Source: Candidatus Phytoplasma australasiaticum subsp. taiwanense (GTDB lineage Bacteria; Bacillota_I; Bacilli_A; Acholeplasmatales; Acholeplasmataceae). Taken from it: a DNA stretch of 64,000 nt. The position numbers were made by a program, and so were the translations under genes. The notes under the pieces were generated by a model. It was not told where the DNA came from. It ran no database searches and was given only the letters and a program-made list of their open reading frames with translations. Below, in pieces: positions 27,026-36,789 of this stretch. The DNA is taken from positions 62,001 to 126,000 of the forward strand of contig CP040925.1 in assembly GCA_001307505.2 (NCBI GenBank), in the 5' to 3' direction. Each line of letters begins with the position of its first letter. The stretch's first letter is position 1.

Positions 27026-27591
27026 ATTTTTAATAATTATTTGCTCCTTTTTATCATTTTATTTATTTTTAATTTAAAAATAATGATTAAATTTTAAATA
27101 ATTTAAATTTTCTAAATTTGTTTAAAATATTAATTTTTTTATTTAAGTATTGATTATTTTCATATTTTTTGAAATTATATGATTATAATGACATATATTT
27201 TACTATATTTCTGATTATTAAATATAATTATATTTAGATTATATTATGATTTTTAATAAATTCAGTGGCATCTTTTTTTACTATACTATTTATATTAAAA
27301 ACTATACTTAAAAAAACTTATAATTAAAATTATTTTATTGTATTCAGTATAAATTATTTTTATTAATGTTGAATTTTAATTTTTAAATAATTAATTTATT
27401 AAGAGATTTTTGTTCTATAATATTTTATAGATTATAATATTTTGTATTGTTTTGTAATTATTTATTGATATTATAATAATCGAAATGATTCAATATTTCA
27501 TTGACAGTAATTATTTTTTATTTTATAATTACTTGAATTAGTATTTTTTTTAAAAATATTTTTTAATTAAATTGCGTTTGGAGTTAGAAAA
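27026..27591. other. Divergent intergenic region between ruvA and rpsP
   Basis: AT-rich and without an open frame. It must hold promoters for both directions; only the rpsP one is clear (listed separately). Confidence 0.5.
27501..27529 (+). promoter_or_regulatory. Consensus sigma-70 promoter for rpsP-trmD-rplS
   Basis: TTGACA at 27501-27506, a 17-base spacer, and TATAAT at 27524-27529: a perfect vegetative promoter. It lies about 60 bases before rpsP on the same strand. Confidence 0.85.
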
Positions 27592-27837
27592 ATGTCAGTT
27601 AAAATCCGTTTACAACTTTTTGGTTCTCGTCACAAACCTTTTTATCGTGTGGTAGCTATTGATGCTCATAACAAAAGGAATGGTAAATTTTTAGAAATTT
27701 TAGGAAATTATGATCCTTTAAAAGGAGTAATTAATTTAAATTTAGATAAAATTAATTATTGGTTATCTTTGGGTGGTCAACTTACTACTACTGTTAAAAA
27801 TTTGTGTAAAAAATTTAAAAAAACTCAAATTAGTTAA
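27592..27837 (+). CDS. rpsP: Ribosomal protein bS16
   Basis: The 81-residue protein has the S16 start SVKIRLQLFGSRHKPFYRVVAIDA and GKFLEILGNYDPL, then YWLSLGGQLTTTV. Full length. TTGGAG is the ribosome-binding site. It leads the rpsP-trmD-rplS group, a standard bacterial order, behind a consensus promoter. rimM, often between rpsP and trmD, is absent here. Confidence 0.96.
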   Translation: MSVKIRLQLFGSRHKPFYRVVAIDAHNKRNGKFLEILGNYDPLKGVINLNLDKINYWLSLGGQLTTTVKNLCKKFKKTQIS

Positions 27838-27939
27838 TTTTAGAGATTTTGTTAAAAAAATAAAATAATTTAAGATAAAAAGTTTCAATACGAAATTTGT
27901 TTTTTGTTTTTGAACAAGAAAGATTATTTAATAAAACAC

Positions 27940-28677
27940 ATGCAGATAGACGTTATAACTATTTTTCCGAATTTCTTTGATTATTTCTTAGATCATTCTA
28001 TTATTAAAAGAGCTCAAGAAAAAAATAAAGTTATTGTTAAGATACATGATTTAAGGAAATATAGTCATAATAAGCATTTTAAAATAGATGATAAGCCATA
28101 TAGTGGTGATGCAGGTATGTTATTATCATTCCCACCTTTATATGATTGCTTAGCGAAAATAAAAAAAAATATTAGAATTAAGAATAAAATTATTTTATTA
28201 TCTCCTCAAGGAAATTTGTTAACTCAATCAAAAGTTAATCAATATGTCAATCATTTTGAACAATTAGTAATTATTTGTGGTAATTATGAAGGTGTTGATG
28301 CTAGAATTTTAAATTTTATAGATGAAGAAGTGTCTATTGGAGATTATGTTTTAACTGGCGGCGAAATTGCTTCTTTAGTTTTTATAGATGTTTTAATTAG
28401 ATTAATACCAGGGGTTATTAATGAAGTTTCTTATTTATCTGATTCGCATCAAAAAGGTTTATTAAAATATCCTCAATATACTAGGCCTTTTGAATATAAA
28501 AATTATAAAGTACCTTCAGTTCTTTTATCTGGAGATCATAAAAAAATCTATAAATGGCGTTTAAAAGAAAGTTTAAAAAACACTTTTAAAAAAAGACCAG
28601 ATTTATTAAAAAACATTGATTTAGATCAGTCTTATCAAGCAATATTAGAAGAGCTTAAAAAAGAAGATGAATTATAA
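27940..28677 (+). CDS. trmD: tRNA (guanine-37-N1)-methyltransferase
   Basis: Methylates G37 of tRNAs with G36, using [29 protein letters not shown] is the usual N-terminus, which fixes the ATG at 27940; TTG starts upstream (27904, 27910) would add residues the family lacks. The trefoil-knot motifs [24 protein letters not shown] and [10 protein letters not shown] are present. It is 245 residues. It lies between rpsP and rplS. It depends on SAM, so on the split metK gene; its likely targets include both split tRNAs, whose position 37 is G. Confidence 0.95.
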   Translation: MQIDVITIFPNFFDYFLDHSIIKRAQEKNKVIVKIHDLRKYSHNKHFKIDDKPYSGDAGMLLSFPPLYDCLAKIKKNIRIKNKIILLSPQGNLLTQSKVNQYVNHFEQLVIICGNYEGVDARILNFIDEEVSIGDYVLTGGEIASLVFIDVLIRLIPGVINEVSYLSDSHQKGLLKYPQYTRPFEYKNYKVPSVLLSGDHKKIYKWRLKESLKNTFKKRPDLLKNIDLDQSYQAILEELKKEDEL

Positions 28678-28744
28678 AATGTTTATTTTTTTTGATTATA
28701 TCTAATTGTAAAAATTTTTATTAAGGAAACGGAAATATTAAGTT

Positions 28745-29101
28745 ATGAAATTAAAAGGTCAAAGTTTAGTTAGATCTATAGAAAATCCAAGTTTTAAAAA
28801 AATACCTTTTTTTAAAGTTGGTGATACTGTTAGAATGTTAATTCGACAATCTAATAATGATAGTAAACGTGTTCAAAATTTTTCTGGATTAGTTATTAAG
28901 CGTCAGGGTAGCGGTATATCTTCAACTTTTACTGTACGTGCTATTAGATTTGGTGTAGGTGTAGAGCGTACTTTCCCTATTTATTCATCTTCTTTAGAAA
29001 ATTTAGAAGTTCTTAGTTCGGGTATAGTTCGACGTGCTAAATTATATTACATTCGTCATTTATCATCAAAAGCTGCTAGAATTAAAACTAAACATAAATA
29101 A
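28745..29101 (+). CDS. rplS: Ribosomal protein bL19
   Basis: The 118-residue protein shows L19 features: PFFKVGDTVRMLIR, RVQNFSGLVIKRQGSGISSTFTVR and GVGVERTFPIYSSSLENLEVLSSGIVRRAKLYYIR. AAGGAAACGG lies upstream. Last gene of the rpsP operon; the gap to tyrS is about 110 bases. Confidence 0.96.
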   Translation: MKLKGQSLVRSIENPSFKKIPFFKVGDTVRMLIRQSNNDSKRVQNFSGLVIKRQGSGISSTFTVRAIRFGVGVERTFPIYSSSLENLEVLSSGIVRRAKLYYIRHLSSKAARIKTKHK

Positions 29102-29214
29102 AATTAAATTTAATTAAATTTAAAAATTTTTATTTCATTTTATAAGTGGATTTTATTTGAAAATTGGTTTTATATAATATTGTTAAAAAAATAAATTAAA
29201 ATTTGGAGATAAAA

Positions 29215-30474
29215 ATGTCTTTGTTTGAAGAATTAAAACGGCGTAATTTAATAAAAGATTGTAGTAATGAATCGGAGTTAATTCATAAATTAAATTATGA
29301 TACTGTTAATTTTTATTGCGGTTTCGATCCTACAGCTATTTCTTTAACCATAGGGCATTTAGTTCAAATAAATACTATTTTGTTATTATATAATAAAGGT
29401 CATACACCTTTTATTTTAATTGGTCAAGCTACTAGTTTAGTTGGTGATCCTAAAGAAACTAAAGAGAGAAATTTATTAATACCACAAGAAGTTGTTAAAA
29501 ACACTCAAGATATCACTATGCAATTAAAAAGTTTATTACCTCGGAAAAGAGTATATTTTGTTAATAATTATGATTGGCTATCCCAAATTAATTTCTTAGA
29601 TTTTTTGCGTCAATATGGTAAATTGTTTAATATAAAATATATTTTATCTAAGAAAATTATATCCGAAAGATTAAATAATGAAAGTGCTGGTATTTCTTAT
29701 ACTGAGTTTTCTTACAATTTATTGCAAGCTTTAGATTTTTATCATTTATATTTAAAAAATAATATAATATTACAAATCGGCGGTTCAGATCAATGGGGAA
29801 ACATTACAAGTGGTTTAGAATTGATTAGAAAATTAATTAATCCTACTCAGTGTAAGCCTTTAGGTATGAGTATCCCTTTATTACTAAATGATCAAGGTGT
29901 TAAAATTGGTAAAAGCGAAAAAGGTAATATATGGTTAAATTCAGAATTAACTAGCCCTTATGAAATGTATCAATATTTTTTAAATTTACCTGATAGTCGT
30001 GTAATTTTATTTTTAAAACAAATGACTTTAATTACGTTAGATCGCATTAATTATTTAGCATCGGAATTGAAACTTAATCCTCAAAAAAGATTAGCTCAAA
30101 AAGAATTATCTAGATATATAGTTTCTTTAGTTCATGGTGAATCAGTTTCTAAAGATTGTGAAAAAGTTAGTTATCTTTTATTTAGTAAAAAAAGATCAGA
30201 TTTAGCCGAATCAGACTTAAAATTTTTAAAAAAATATTTATTTTGTGTATCTGTTAATAATGATATTACTTTATTAGATGCTTTACTTAAAGGTAAAATG
30301 GCTTCTTCTAAAAAAGAAGCTAGATCATTATTGTTATCTCGAAGTATTAAAATTTTTCCTAATTCCCAAGATATTAATGATTCTTTGCATTTGACTACTT
30401 TAGTAGCTTTATTTCGAAAATATATTTTAGTGACTAAAAAGAATAAGTTTAATATTTTAATATATTTTTCTTAA
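29215..30474 (+). CDS. tyrS: Tyrosyl-tRNA synthetase
   Basis: Class I synthetase of 419 residues. The HIGH-like box is FDPTAISLTIGHLVQI; the KMSKS-like box is KIGKSEKGN; GISYTEFSYNLLQALDF and QIGGSDQWGNI bind tyrosine. A C-terminal S4 RNA-binding domain starts near LLDALLKGKMASSKKEARSLLLS. TTGGAG just ahead of ATG 29215 is the ribosome-binding site, so a TTG at 29203 is not the start. No T-box leader is visible. Confidence 0.95.
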   Translation: MSLFEELKRRNLIKDCSNESELIHKLNYDTVNFYCGFDPTAISLTIGHLVQINTILLLYNKGHTPFILIGQATSLVGDPKETKERNLLIPQEVVKNTQDITMQLKSLLPRKRVYFVNNYDWLSQINFLDFLRQYGKLFNIKYILSKKIISERLNNESAGISYTEFSYNLLQALDFYHLYLKNNIILQIGGSDQWGNITSGLELIRKLINPTQCKPLGMSIPLLLNDQGVKIGKSEKGNIWLNSELTSPYEMYQYFLNLPDSRVILFLKQMTLITLDRINYLASELKLNPQKRLAQKELSRYIVSLVHGESVSKDCEKVSYLLFSKKRSDLAESDLKFLKKYLFCVSVNNDITLLDALLKGKMASSKKEARSLLLSRSIKIFPNSQDINDSLHLTTLVALFRKYILVTKKNKFNILIYFS

Positions 30475-30540
30475 ATTCTGTTAATATTTATTTATTTAAT
30501 TAATATTAAATCTTAACAATCAAGAATACGAGTAAATATT

Positions 30541-30996
30541 ATGGTTAATTATTTATTATATCGTGAATTAATTATAACGCATTCACAAAAACCTTGCAAT
30601 TATGGTTTATTGCCTGTAAATTTTTTTAATCATTGTCTTAGCGAAAAGAAACATAATTTATTATGTGGTGATGAAGTAATATTGCAAATTTTTTTTAATT
30701 CTGAAGTTATAACTACAATTCGTCATGAAACTAAAGGCTGTTCTATAATATGCGCTTCGTCATCTTTAATGTCAATTTATTTATCTAATAAAACATTTAT
30801 ACAAAGTTTAAAAGTTATTAATAATTTTGTTAATATGTTGAAAAATAAGCTTTTTGATATTAATGTTCTAGAAAAAGATTTGTTATTATTTCAAACAATT
30901 TCGAATTTTCCTAATAAATTTAATTGTGCTAGCATTCCTTGGTTGTTAGCTTTAAATCTAATCAAAAATCATTTGGATAAAATTAAATTAAGTTAA
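30541..30996 (+). CDS. sufU: SufU/NifU-like iron-sulfur scaffold or sulfur-transfer protein
   Basis: The 151 residues match the SufU/IscU N-terminal family: LYRELIITHSQKPCNYGLL, LLCGDEVILQIFF, ETKGCSIICASSSLMS and NCASIPWLLAL. Three conserved cysteines (CGDE, GCSI, NCAS) and the Asp after the first are kept, as in zinc-dependent SufU. The gene stands alone here, without sufCDSB. The function in iron-sulfur assembly or thiolation is inferred from the family. Confidence 0.82.
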   Translation: MVNYLLYRELIITHSQKPCNYGLLPVNFFNHCLSEKKHNLLCGDEVILQIFFNSEVITTIRHETKGCSIICASSSLMSIYLSNKTFIQSLKVINNFVNMLKNKLFDINVLEKDLLLFQTISNFPNKFNCASIPWLLALNLIKNHLDKIKLS

Positions 30997-31056
30997 AATT
31001 ATATTTGTTTAATTTAATATTTCCGAGATCTTATTTAAAGTGAGTTTTAATTTTTT

Positions 31057-31809
31057 ATGATTTTATCATCTAATAATCCTATTTTCAAGAAAATGATGAA
31101 GTTATCTTCTAAAAAATATCGAGATTTATACCAAGAATTTATTGTATTTGGTAATCATTTAGTTCAAGAAGCTTTAAAAAAAGGAATAGTATTACATTTA
31201 TATACTATTAAGCCCGAAAAAGAAGCAGGTTTATTTATTAAAAAATCTTTAATGAAAGCCTTGAATAATAATCATATTTTATATTCTCAAGTGGCTATTT
31301 GTAAAATGTTAAAATTTTCTGGATTTAGCGATAAAATACTTATTTTAGATAATATTCAAGATCCTTCTAACGCTGGACTTTTATTAAGAAGTGCTTGTGC
31401 TTTTGGTTTTAAAAATATTTTTTTTAGCAATAATAGCGTAGACATTTATAATGAAAAAACTATTCAAGTTAGTCAAGGAGCGATTTTTAATTTAGATTTT
31501 TTTCGGGGCGATTTAGCCAATTTTTTGTCATTTTTGAAAAAAAATGATTATTTCGTTATAGGAACTTGTGGACATGAAAATAATTTTTTATCGAATAATT
31601 TAATCAATATTTGTTCAAAATATTATAAAATCGCTTTAATCTTAGGAAATGAAGGTCAAGGAATTTCGGTTATTTCTCGTCAAAAATCAGATTATTTGAT
31701 AGCTATTCCTACTACAAATTTAGTAGAAAGTTTAAATGTAGCTGTAGCTGGTAGTATTATTATGTTTTATATGTGGTTACCCAAGAAGCCTAAATATCCT
31801 GTGATTTAA
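31057..31809 (+). CDS. SpoU-family RNA 2'-O-methyltransferase, C-terminus from intron
   Basis: A TrmH/SpoU knot methyltransferase of 250 residues. KILILDNIQDPSNAGLLLRSACAFG, LILGNEGQGIS and ESLNVAVAGSIIMFYMW are its three motifs; an N-terminal substrate-binding region precedes them. Family members end soon after the last motif. The final residues, about PKKPKYPVI, and the stop are encoded by the start of a dead group II intron. AAAGTGAG lies upstream. The exact target, rRNA or tRNA, is unknown; rlmB is a separate gene at 61092. Confidence 0.88.
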   Translation: MILSSNNPIFKKMMKLSSKKYRDLYQEFIVFGNHLVQEALKKGIVLHLYTIKPEKEAGLFIKKSLMKALNNNHILYSQVAICKMLKFSGFSDKILILDNIQDPSNAGLLLRSACAFGFKNIFFSNNSVDIYNEKTIQVSQGAIFNLDFFRGDLANFLSFLKKNDYFVIGTCGHENNFLSNNLINICSKYYKIALILGNEGQGISVISRQKSDYLIAIPTTNLVESLNVAVAGSIIMFYMWLPKKPKYPVI

Positions 31810-32422
31810 CCAATCACCAGTGCGATAAACACTGAAAGGCTAAGAACGGTTCTTTAAAGGAAACAATAAAGAATTATAGCAGTTCTTAAAAGCGGATTAC
31901 GATGAAGTAGTTAGTCAAAAAGATACCGCCACCGAATGATTCTAAGGATAAGCTTGAAAGGGCCTAAGAAAAAAAGAAGATGTAATAAGCTAACCTGTTT
32001 GCAAATTACTAACACCAAACAGTCCAGAAACTATCAACATTTATCAATTGTGTAGGATATTTATCAACGAAAGTAAACCTGGAATCTCACCATTAGTAAA
32101 TGGTCACTTCCCCTAACGGATTAAGGTAGATATTTAGAGTAACTCGGAGAATCCTAAAAGCTAGTTATTAAATTAACTAATAATGAAATAAAAGTCATTA
32201 GGCTCAAGGATAAAGCGACTTTTTAGTAGTCGGAGGAGTAAAACTTAATTTGGAATAATTAAGTTAATCGCCCTCCCAAGATGAAGGTTAACGACCTTTA
32301 TAGGGCGAAAGAAGTAAGTATTAAATATATGGTAAATTTCTAGTTACTTGGAAACTTACTTTTTCGGAGCTATTTGTAATAAATATGACAAATGATAAAT
32401 TCTGATATAGAAATGCAAATAA
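31780..32422 (+). mobile_element. Dead group II intron, twin of the RNase HIII intron
   Basis: Alignable with 23804-24554 over nearly its whole length. A block of about 190 bases ending GGGCGAAAGAAGT (to about 32313) is almost identical in the two copies. The 5' end has decayed (GGTTACCCAAGAAGCC for GGGCGCCAAAGAGGCC), and domain V has lost part of its hairpin: GTTACTTGGAAACTTACTTTTTCGGAGC lacks the arm pairing. It cannot splice. Its left end supplies the tail of the methyltransferase, and its right end abuts the stop of nfo on the other strand. Confidence 0.85.
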
Positions 32423-32423
32423 T

Positions 32424-33299
32424 TTATTGATTTTTTAAATTTTCATTAAATTTTTTATTTTTAATCATAACAATTTCTTCTTTATAAATAGGTTTTTTGT
32501 TTACAAAAGGTGTCTCTAAAATTTTTGGAATGTTTTCAAACAACGGATAATATATAATTTTTATTAAAGTTTCGAATCCTATTTTTCCGTATCCAATGTT
32601 TTCATGACGATCTTTTTTACTACCTAAACAATTTTTAGAATCATTAATATGTATAACAGATAAATATTTTAAATTAATAATTTTATCAAATTTTTTTATT
32701 GTATTTTCGAATTGGTTTTTAATATCATAACCAGCATCGAATACATGACAAGTGTCAAAGCAAATAGAAATTCGTGTTTTATCTTCTATTAAATCGATAA
32801 TATTTTTTAATTCTTCAAAATTAGCTCCAATTTCGTTACCTTTTCCTGCCATAGTTTCTAATGCTATTTTAGTTTTTAAATTAGGAGTATTTCTGAAAAT
32901 TTTATTAATTCCTTGAGCAATCCAATAAATAGCTTCTGATTTATTTTTGTGTAAATTATTACCTGGATGCAGTACCATTTGAGGAATTTTCATTTGAGAA
33001 AATCTATTTAATTCTTGTGTCAGAAAGTTAATAGAAAATTCTCTTTTTTCTAAAGATGGGTTAGCTAAATTAATAATATATGGAGCATGACCTACTAAAA
33101 AATTAATGTTAATATTATGGTTTTTCATTTTTAATAAAGTTTTGTGAATATCATCTTTTTCAATAATATTTCTTTGAGCACTTTGAGGAGGACCTGAGTA
33201 TAACATAAAAGTATTCGAATTAAATGATAAAGCTTGTTCTAAAGCTCCTAAATACATTTTAGGTTTTTTAAATGACACGTGACTACCTATTATTAACAT
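32424..33299 (-). CDS. nfo: Endonuclease IV
   Basis: AP endonuclease that cuts at abasic sites, for example those left by Ung. Metal-site motifs are GSHVSF, VLHPGN, ALETMAGKGNEIG, CFDTCHVFDAGYDI and HINDSKNCLGSKKDRHENIGYGKIG. Its 291 residues are normal. The gene is on the minus strand, and its 3' end touches the relic intron, though the C-terminus appears normal. Together with ung it makes a base-excision pathway. Confidence 0.95.
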   Translation of the reverse strand: MLIIGSHVSFKKPKMYLGALEQALSFNSNTFMLYSGPPQSAQRNIIEKDDIHKTLLKMKNHNININFLVGHAPYIINLANPSLEKREFSINFLTQELNRFSQMKIPQMVLHPGNNLHKNKSEAIYWIAQGINKIFRNTPNLKTKIALETMAGKGNEIGANFEELKNIIDLIEDKTRISICFDTCHVFDAGYDIKNQFENTIKKFDKIINLKYLSVIHINDSKNCLGSKKDRHENIGYGKIGFETLIKIIYYPLFENIPKILETPFVNKKPIYKEEIVMIKNKKFNENLKNQ

Positions 33300-33369
33300 G
33301 ATATGATATTATTTTACCTTTCTGTTGTAATTGTATTTTTGATTTTCGGATATTTTATTTATATTTAGA

Positions 33370-34479
33370 TTATTGATTATCTATTAAAGAGTATTTATTT
33401 TTAGTAAATTTAATTGGTTTAAACGAAATATTTAATTTTTTTTGGATTTTATTTATTAATAATTCGTCTTTTTCTGTCGTTAATATGATTACATCTCCTT
33501 TTTTCTCCATTCTACCTGTTCTACCACTACGGTGTTGAAAAAAATCTAAGTTTTTATGTGGTAAATCATAGTGTATTACTAAATCGATATCTAAATCTAA
33601 ACCCCTGGCCATAATATCACTCGCTATAATATATTGATATTTTGCTTTTTTAATATCATTTATGTATTGTTTACGTTTTTTAGTATTTAATATCGAAGAA
33701 AAACAAATAACTTTTAAATTATGTTTTAGCATAGCTTCATAAATTTTAGTTTGTTCTTTGATATTTGAAACAAAAATAATCGAAATATAAGGGTTAATAT
33801 TTTGTGTTAAATGTATTAAAGTTTTTAATTTTTGTTCTTCTGTAGTTACTAGATTGTAATAATTTAATTTTAATTTATGTTCTTGTGTAGTATTTAAAAA
33901 TAGATTTTTACCAAAATATTTATCTATAAAAGGTTTTAATTTTTCAGTAATAGAAGCTGATATTATTAAAATTTTAGGATTACATCGAGTTAATATTGCA
34001 TCTAATAATGACAAAGAATCTTGTTCAAATAACATATCTGCTTCTTCTAAAACTAAAAAAGAAATTTTATGAATTTTTAGTAATTTTTGATTAATAACAT
34101 ATTCATTTAGTTTGTTTAAAGTTGTTATTAATAAAGGGGGTTGTTTTTTTTTAAATTGGTCAGATATTTTTTGTTTATTTACACCGCCATATAAAATTTT
34201 AATATTTGCTATTATTTGAGGTTCAATTTTTTTTAACATATTTAATATTTGCCAAGCTAGTTCGTTAGTAGGACTTATTATGATGGCTTGTGTTGTGTTA
34301 TTTTGCCAATTTATTTTGGATAATATAGGTAACAAATAAGCATGAGTTTTGCCAGTTCCTGTAGGAGCTACACACACTAAATGACAAGGTTTTTCAAAAT
34401 TATTAAACATTTGTTTTTGAATAGGAGTTATTTTATTAAAATTTAGTTGTTTTAATTTTTGTTTTATATATTGTTTCAA
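33370..34479 (-). CDS. DEAD-box-family RNA helicase with an EEAD motif II
   Basis: The 369-residue two-domain helicase shows Q motif ITPIQKQMF, motif I APTGTGKTHA, motif Ib TTLNK, motif III SAS, motif V ASDIMARGLDLD and motif VI HRSGRTGR. Motif II reads LEEAD in place of LDEAD, an Asp-to-Glu change at a residue that coordinates magnesium. It lacks a C-terminal extension. It resembles the CshB group, but I assign no name. It lies 70 bases upstream of nfo on the minus strand. Confidence 0.87.
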   Translation of the reverse strand: MKQYIKQKLKQLNFNKITPIQKQMFNNFEKPCHLVCVAPTGTGKTHAYLLPILSKINWQNNTTQAIIISPTNELAWQILNMLKKIEPQIIANIKILYGGVNKQKISDQFKKKQPPLLITTLNKLNEYVINQKLLKIHKISFLVLEEADMLFEQDSLSLLDAILTRCNPKILIISASITEKLKPFIDKYFGKNLFLNTTQEHKLKLNYYNLVTTEEQKLKTLIHLTQNINPYISIIFVSNIKEQTKIYEAMLKHNLKVICFSSILNTKKRKQYINDIKKAKYQYIIASDIMARGLDLDIDLVIHYDLPHKNLDFFQHRSGRTGRMEKKGDVIILTTEKDELLINKIQKKLNISFKPIKFTKNKYSLIDNQ

Positions 34480-34700
34480 TTGAATAAGATTCCTTTTTAA
34501 AATTGGTATGAATATTTTTTTATAAGTTAATTTTAATATATGTTAAAATATTATTATCCGTTATTAATATATGAATTAAAGTTCTATTTATAAGATTGTA
34601 TTATTAACAAGAAATGAATTTATCTTTTTTTATTAAAAAGATTTTATTTTTTAATTATTCATTTTAATAAAAAAATAATTTAAGAGGTTAATAATTTTTT

Positions 34701-34934
34701 ATGATTCGCATTAATAACAAGAAAAAAGCTGATTCTTTAAAGAAAAAAAAATATTGTAATGATCAAACAAAAATATCGCTAAAAACTAATAAAGATAAAA
34801 AAAATTTATTATATAAATTTAAAAAAATCAGCAATTTAACTAAGATTATGTCTTTTTTGATTATATTGATTATATTTGTCACTATTGTCGGCATTCCTAT
34901 AGGTTATTTTATTTATTTAAGTTTGCAGAAATGA
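34701..34934 (+). CDS. Small basic single-pass membrane protein
   Basis: 77 residues: a strongly basic N-terminal half (about 23 Lys) followed by one hydrophobic helix (about 49-73, IMSFLIILIIFVTIVGIPIGYFIYLSL) and a short end. Lysines before the helix predict the N-terminus in the cytoplasm. AAGAGG is the ribosome-binding site. Not recognised; small Lys-rich tail could bind RNA, ribosome or lipid, but that is guesswork. It is followed by a clear terminator. Confidence 0.65.
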   Translation: MIRINNKKKADSLKKKKYCNDQTKISLKTNKDKKNLLYKFKKISNLTKIMSFLIILIIFVTIVGIPIGYFIYLSLQK

Positions 34935-35051
34935 ATTATATAAATAATATAAAAAAATATAAAAATATATTGTATTAAGTGTTTTTTAAATAAAAGTTTT
35001 TTAAATAAAAATTAATATTCATCAGAGCAAGAGTTATTAATAAATAAAAAT

Positions 35052-35087
35052 CCATCGGAAAAAAATATTTTTTTCCGACGGTTTTTT
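35052..35087 (+). terminator. Rho-independent terminator
   Basis: CCATCGGAAAAAAA and TTTTTTTCCGACGG form a 14-base hairpin (one mismatch or wobble) followed by TTTTTT. It can serve the plus-strand small membrane protein gene. Confidence 0.88.
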
Positions 35088-35209
35088 GCTTTAATATTTC
35101 TTCTTTGATATTTTTTTAATCTTTTATAATATCTTTATCTAAATTTTTTTTGATGCATTACAATTATTGATTAATTTAATGTTTTTCGTTTTAAGATGAT
35201 AATTTGTAA

Positions 35210-35836
35210 TTATTTTTGATTAAAAATATTTTTAAAATTTGCTTCTACTTGTTCCCAGTTAATTATATGAAAAAAAGATTCAATATAATCTTGACGACGA
35301 TTTTGAAAATCTAAATAATAAGCATGCTCCCAGAGATCTAAACCTAAAATAGGGAAACCTAATGTATGAGTTGTATCTTGATTGACGGTTGTTATTATTT
35401 CTGATAAATTTTTATCATTAATGATCCACCATATCCAGCCGCTACCAAAAAGATTTAAAGCTTTTTGAGTAAATTGGTTTTTAAAATTATCTAAATTTTG
35501 AAAATCGCGTTTTATAATATCTTTTGTGTTTGTCAATAAAATGTTCTTATTTATTGTTTTAGGTTTTAAAATTTTCCAAAAAAAAGAGTGATTAAAATGC
35601 CCGCCACCATTATTACGAACAGATTCACGGATTTCTTGAGGAATTAAAGATAAATTTTGTAATAAATTATCTATATTATCGTTTATTGTTGTAAATTGAG
35701 ATAAAGATATATTTAATTTATCGATATAAGTTTGATGATGTTTTTGATGATGTATCATCATTGTTTTGGCTGTTATAAAGGGTTCTAATTCATTATATTG
35801 ATAATTTAAGTTCGGTAATTGATATTTATTAATCAT
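35210..35836 (-). CDS. sodA: Superoxide dismutase, Fe/Mn type
   Basis: Removes superoxide. 208 residues with the metal ligands in place: MMIHHQKHHQTYIDKLN (His), GGHFNHSFFW (His) and LDLWEHAYYLDF (Asp and His). The GGGHFNH motif and GSGWIW are typical of the family. AAGGAGT precedes the ATG on the minus strand. It may help against host oxidative defence. The metal, Fe or Mn, cannot be fixed by eye. Confidence 0.95.
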   Translation of the reverse strand: MINKYQLPNLNYQYNELEPFITAKTMMIHHQKHHQTYIDKLNISLSQFTTINDNIDNLLQNLSLIPQEIRESVRNNGGGHFNHSFFWKILKPKTINKNILLTNTKDIIKRDFQNLDNFKNQFTQKALNLFGSGWIWWIINDKNLSEIITTVNQDTTHTLGFPILGLDLWEHAYYLDFQNRRQDYIESFFHIINWEQVEANFKNIFNQK

Positions 35837-36105
35837 ATTTAGTTTTCATTACTCCTTAATTTTGAAATTTTTAAATAAATATTTTTAAGTAATTGAAACC
35901 ATCCTTTATTATAACATTTTTAAAACCAAGATAGTTATTGGTATATTTTAAATTAATTTAAAATATATCCGATATAAAAGATATTTGATTTTATAATATA
36001 TACATTATATATTTCTCATTCTATATAAATAATCAATATTATAATATAAAAATATAATTTGATTTTTATAAATTAAATTATTCAGAAAGAAGTTAAATTC
36101 GTTTT

Positions 36106-36789
36106 ATGTTAAATAAACATAACTATATAAAAAATACAAGAAGTATTATGAAACAAATAATTTTAGGTTCGAATTTAGTTTCAATTTCTTGGATTTTATT
36201 TCAATTAAATAAATATTCTTTTTTAAGTAAAATTAATAAAATTCCTATATTAAATTCTAATTTATGGTTATTTTGGCATTTACCGTTATTTTTTTTGGGT
36301 TTTTTTTTAAATCTTAATTATTTAATTTTATTTTGGTTAGTTTATATTTTTATAGATTGTTTTTTTTATTCAGTACCGGGTTATTTAGCTACTTATGAAT
36401 ATTTAAAAAGCCATTATGTTTTTTTTATTAATGATAGATCTTTTTTTCTCATAAGTAATATTATTTTTGGTACTTTTATACCTAATTTATTTTTGTTAAT
36501 GAGTTTTTTATTAAATTATCGTTACGTTAACAGTAAACGCATTTTTATTTTCGGTTTTTTGATTATTATTTTACAATCAATTTCTAGAATTTGTAATGGT
36601 TATCTAAATTATTGGGATATTATCAAAATTACTTTTTATCAATATAATTATGTTTATTCTGATAAGTTTATGAATATTGTTATTTGTTGTTTTAATATTA
36701 TTCCTGTTATTTTTAATGTTACAATTAATTGTTTATTTTTTAGTTTGTTGTATAAAAAAATTCAAAATATATATTATGAAATTATTTAA
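36106..36789 (+). CDS. Multi-pass membrane protein, possibly an ECF-transporter substrate subunit
   Basis: 227 residues with about five to six hydrophobic helices (around 15-35, 50-65, 65-95, 115-140, 145-160, 190-215). The QSISRICNGYLNYWD stretch before the last helices loosely recalls ThiT-like S components (Arg-His-x-x-x-Gly pattern before an acidic or aromatic loop). That likeness is weak. No ATPase subunit lies nearby. AGAAAGAAG is upstream. The start at 36106 is followed by another ATG at 36148 that is also possible. Confidence 0.65.
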   Translation: MLNKHNYIKNTRSIMKQIILGSNLVSISWILFQLNKYSFLSKINKIPILNSNLWLFWHLPLFFLGFFLNLNYLILFWLVYIFIDCFFYSVPGYLATYEYLKSHYVFFINDRSFFLISNIIFGTFIPNLFLLMSFLLNYRYVNSKRIFIFGFLIIILQSISRICNGYLNYWDIIKITFYQYNYVYSDKFMNIVICCFNIIPVIFNVTINCLFFSLLYKKIQNIYYEII

